From: Clostridiales bacterium
GTDB lineage: Bacteria > Bacillota > Clostridia > Monoglobales > Monoglobaceae
DNA: 8,126 nucleotides
Direction: 5' to 3'
Assembly (NCBI GenBank): GCA_016303265.1
Contig: JAEDLZ010000063.1
Span: 1-8,126, forward strand
How positions within the stretch are numbered: the stretch's first letter is position 1; every line of letters begins with the position of its first letter. Both the position numbers and the translations under genes were made by a program. The notes under the pieces are model-generated. The model was not told the DNA's origin and did not search any database. It worked only from the letters and a program-made list of their open reading frames with translations. Positions 6,729 through 8,126 of this stretch are shown here, one piece after another.

Positions 6729-6735
6729 GGAAGGA
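6729..6735 (+). promoter_or_regulatory. Ribosome binding site that decides the ABC ATPase start
   Basis: GGAAGGA lies 9 nt ahead of ATG 6745, a workable spacing. It directly abuts the in-frame ATG 6736 and lies downstream of ATG 6706, which also falls at or before the predicted transcript start. ATG 6745 is therefore the best start. Confidence 0.65.
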
Positions 6736-6744
6736 ATGATATAT

Positions 6745-7716
6745 ATGCCAAATCAGACAATCCCTGATATTGAAATAAAAAACCTTTATAAGTCCTACGG
6801 CTCGAAAAAGGTTTTAAACGGTGTTACTTTTTCCGTAAGCCGGGGCGAAGTTATGGGCTTTTTGGGCTCTAACGGTGCGGGAAAATCGACTGCTATGAAT
6901 ATTCTGACGGGCTATATTTCCAGCGACAGCGGAACAGTTAAAATCTGCGGAGAGGATATTCTGACAAACCCCAAGGCGGCTAAAAGCAAAATCGGCTATC
7001 TGCCCGAAATTCCGCCTCTGTATATAGATATGACCGTTTCGGAATATCTTAATTTTGTCTATGATTTAAAGGGCGTATCGGAAGACAGAAAAACCCATAT
7101 AGGGCGTATCGTTGAAAAAACAAAAATCGGTGATGTTTCAAAGCGTCTGATAAAAAATCTTTCAAAGGGCTACCGCCAGAGGGTAGGGCTTGCTCAGGCT
7201 CTTATCGGCGACCCGAAGGTTTTGATTCTGGACGAGCCTACGGTGGGGCTTGACCCTTTGCAAATCATTGAATTCAGAAATATCATAAAATCTCTTAAAG
7301 GAAACCACACCGTTATTTTAAGCACCCACATTCTCCAAGAGGTCAGCGCCGTATGCGATAAGGTTACAATTATTAACGGCGGACGGGTTGTTGTTTCAAA
7401 ATCTTTAAGCGAGCTTTCCGGACCCGTCAATGCCGGCAGCTGTACAATCCGCGTTAAAGGCGGAAGCGACGGCGTCTGCGGTCTTATTTCAAAAATCAGC
7501 GGTGCAGAGTGTACCGCCCGGGGCTCTTTTGAGGCAGGAACATACGATTTTGAGATTACCTCATCGCGAGATATTCGCGAGGAAATTTTCAATTTATTCG
7601 CTGCGGCGAACCGCCCTGTTCTCGAAATCAAATCGGGGCAAACCCCCATTGAGGAGCTGTTTGCCGCGGCAATTGCATCTGAGCCTGCCGCCGCTTTAAA
7701 AGGAGGTAAAAAATAA
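6745..7716 (+). CDS. ABC-2 type exporter ATP-binding protein (GldA/CcmA-like)
   Basis: Cytoplasmic ATPase that powers an ABC-2 membrane exporter; the substrate cannot be told. The protein is 323 residues from ATG 6745. In order: an A-loop region with Y-K-S-Y-G, Walker A GSNGAGKST at 41-49 (K47), a Q-loop region G-Y-L-P-E with Glu (E88) where Gln is usual, signature L-S-K-G-Y-R-Q-R at 139-146 in place of LSGGQ, Walker B VLILDEP with D163 and catalytic E164, and the switch histidine H195 in STHIL. After about residue 215 comes a C-terminal extension of the kind common in ABC-2 exporter ATPases. The Y-L-P-E and L-S-K-G-Y variants occur in the GldA-like branch, so the enzyme is probably active. 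It ends in TAATG, overlapping the next gene by 1 nt. The closest family guess is GldA-like; a role in gliding is not implied in a Firmicute. Confidence 0.93.
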   Translation: MPNQTIPDIEIKNLYKSYGSKKVLNGVTFSVSRGEVMGFLGSNGAGKSTAMNILTGYISSDSGTVKICGEDILTNPKAAKSKIGYLPEIPPLYIDMTVSEYLNFVYDLKGVSEDRKTHIGRIVEKTKIGDVSKRLIKNLSKGYRQRVGLAQALIGDPKVLILDEPTVGLDPLQIIEFRNIIKSLKGNHTVILSTHILQEVSAVCDKVTIINGGRVVVSKSLSELSGPVNAGSCTIRVKGGSDGVCGLISKISGAECTARGSFEAGTYDFEITSSRDIREEIFNLFAAANRPVLEIKSGQTPIEELFAAAIASEPAAALKGGKK

Positions 7717-8126
7717 TGCGTGCCGTATATAAAAGAGAATTAAAAAGCTACTTCATATCGCCGATTGGCTATTTGTTTGTAGGACTTTTCATGTATTTTT
7801 GCGCAACAAACTTTATCGACGGACCGATTCTAAATCAGAGGGTTGACCCATTCTATACCTTTCGCGCGGCAAATATGCTGTTTGTTCTCCTTGTTCCGAT
7901 TTTAACAATGCGGACATTTTCCGAAGAACGCAGCAAAAAAACCGACCAGCTGCTGATTTGTTCGCCCGTAAGCCTTACCAAAGTGGTGCTGGGTAAATTT
8001 TTTGGGGCCCTTTCCGTTTTCGGCATAGCTCTTGTTTTGTCGGTGGTTTTTCCCATAACCCTCTCGGTTTTCGGAAGCGTTTCTTTCAGCGAGGTTCTGT
8101 CCTCATACATAGGGATTATTCTTCTC
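7716..8126 (+). CDS. ABC-2 type permease, GldF-like (3' end cut by window)
   Basis: Membrane partner of the preceding ATPase. The frame is open for 137 codons from ATG 7716 to the right edge; complete relatives are usually about 230-290 residues or longer. It begins MRAVYKRELKSYFISPIGY, the cytoplasmic lead-in typical of ABC-2 permeases, followed by membrane helices at about 17-33, 52-64, 95-118 and a fourth starting near 128. The loop after helix 2, L-T-M-R-T-F-S-E-E-R-S-K-K-T-D-Q-L-L (residues 63-80) with I-C-S-P-V after it, is the conserved coupling segment of GldF-like permeases. An AGGAGG site at 7701-7706 lies 9 nt upstream, within the end of the ATPase gene, and the 1-nt TAATG overlap implies coupled translation. 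In similar clusters a GldG-like periplasmic/auxiliary membrane protein follows; that part is outside the window. Confidence 0.92.
   Translation, partial: MRAVYKRELKSYFISPIGYLFVGLFMYFCATNFIDGPILNQRVDPFYTFRAANMLFVLLVPILTMRTFSEERSKKTDQLLICSPVSLTKVVLGKFFGALSVFGIALVLSVVFPITLSVFGSVSFSEVLSSYIGIILL

Noticed and set aside
6579..6744. Small gene, riboswitch or sRNA in the divergent intergenic region
   Set aside because: No open frame with a ribosome site, no long structured or GC-rich stretch, and short leaders on both sides leave no room for a riboswitch.
7194..7649. Minus-strand open frame of 151 codons opposite the ABC ATPase
   Set aside because: It lies opposite the Walker B region and C-terminal extension of a clear ABC ATPase and shows no domain of its own.

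Overview
The window is most likely from an anaerobic, Gram-positive Clostridia-type bacterium (Firmicutes/Bacillota, possibly an Oscillospirales-like gut lineage). The reasons are the bacterial V/A-type ATPase operon in its Firmicutes gene order, strong AGGAGG-type ribosome binding sites, a near-consensus sigma-A promoter, AT-rich intergenic DNA beside coding DNA of medium GC, and a Gld-type ABC exporter cassette. The genus cannot be told from this sequence.

Left four-fifths (1-6578, minus strand): an operon for a rotary V/A-type ATPase. In transcription order it encodes the G/H-type peripheral stalk subunit, membrane stator subunit I, proteolipid rotor subunit K, stalk subunit E, C (AC39-type rotor collar), F (central stalk) and the catalytic subunit A. 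Subunit A runs off the left edge and lacks only about its last 10-15 residues. Subunits B and D are expected just beyond that edge. The genes are packed with gaps of 2 to 47 nt, and C and F overlap by 8 bp. A textbook promoter (TTGACA, 17 bp, TATAAT) lies at 6550-6578. The proteolipid keeps every residue that binds Na+ in the Enterococcus hirae NtpK ring, so the enzyme is predicted to move Na+ rather than H+.

Middle (6579-6744): an AT-rich divergent intergenic region. It carries the upstream part of the ATPase promoter, a 20-bp-spaced direct repeat with an inverted copy between (a possible operator), and an extended -10 promoter facing right. No small gene or RNA is evident in it.

Right end (6745-8126, plus strand): an ABC-2 type exporter operon with an ATPase of the GldA/CcmA-like family followed, with a 1-nt overlap, by the first 137 codons of a GldF-like permease cut by the window edge. 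Its substrate is unknown.

No frameshift, mobile element, CRISPR array, tRNA or rRNA was seen. The window is largely ordinary housekeeping DNA. The most useful observations are start-codon corrections (subunits G/H, E, F and the ABC ATPase), the Na+ signature, and the regulatory structure of the divergent promoter region. I did not find evidence of a previously undescribed system.
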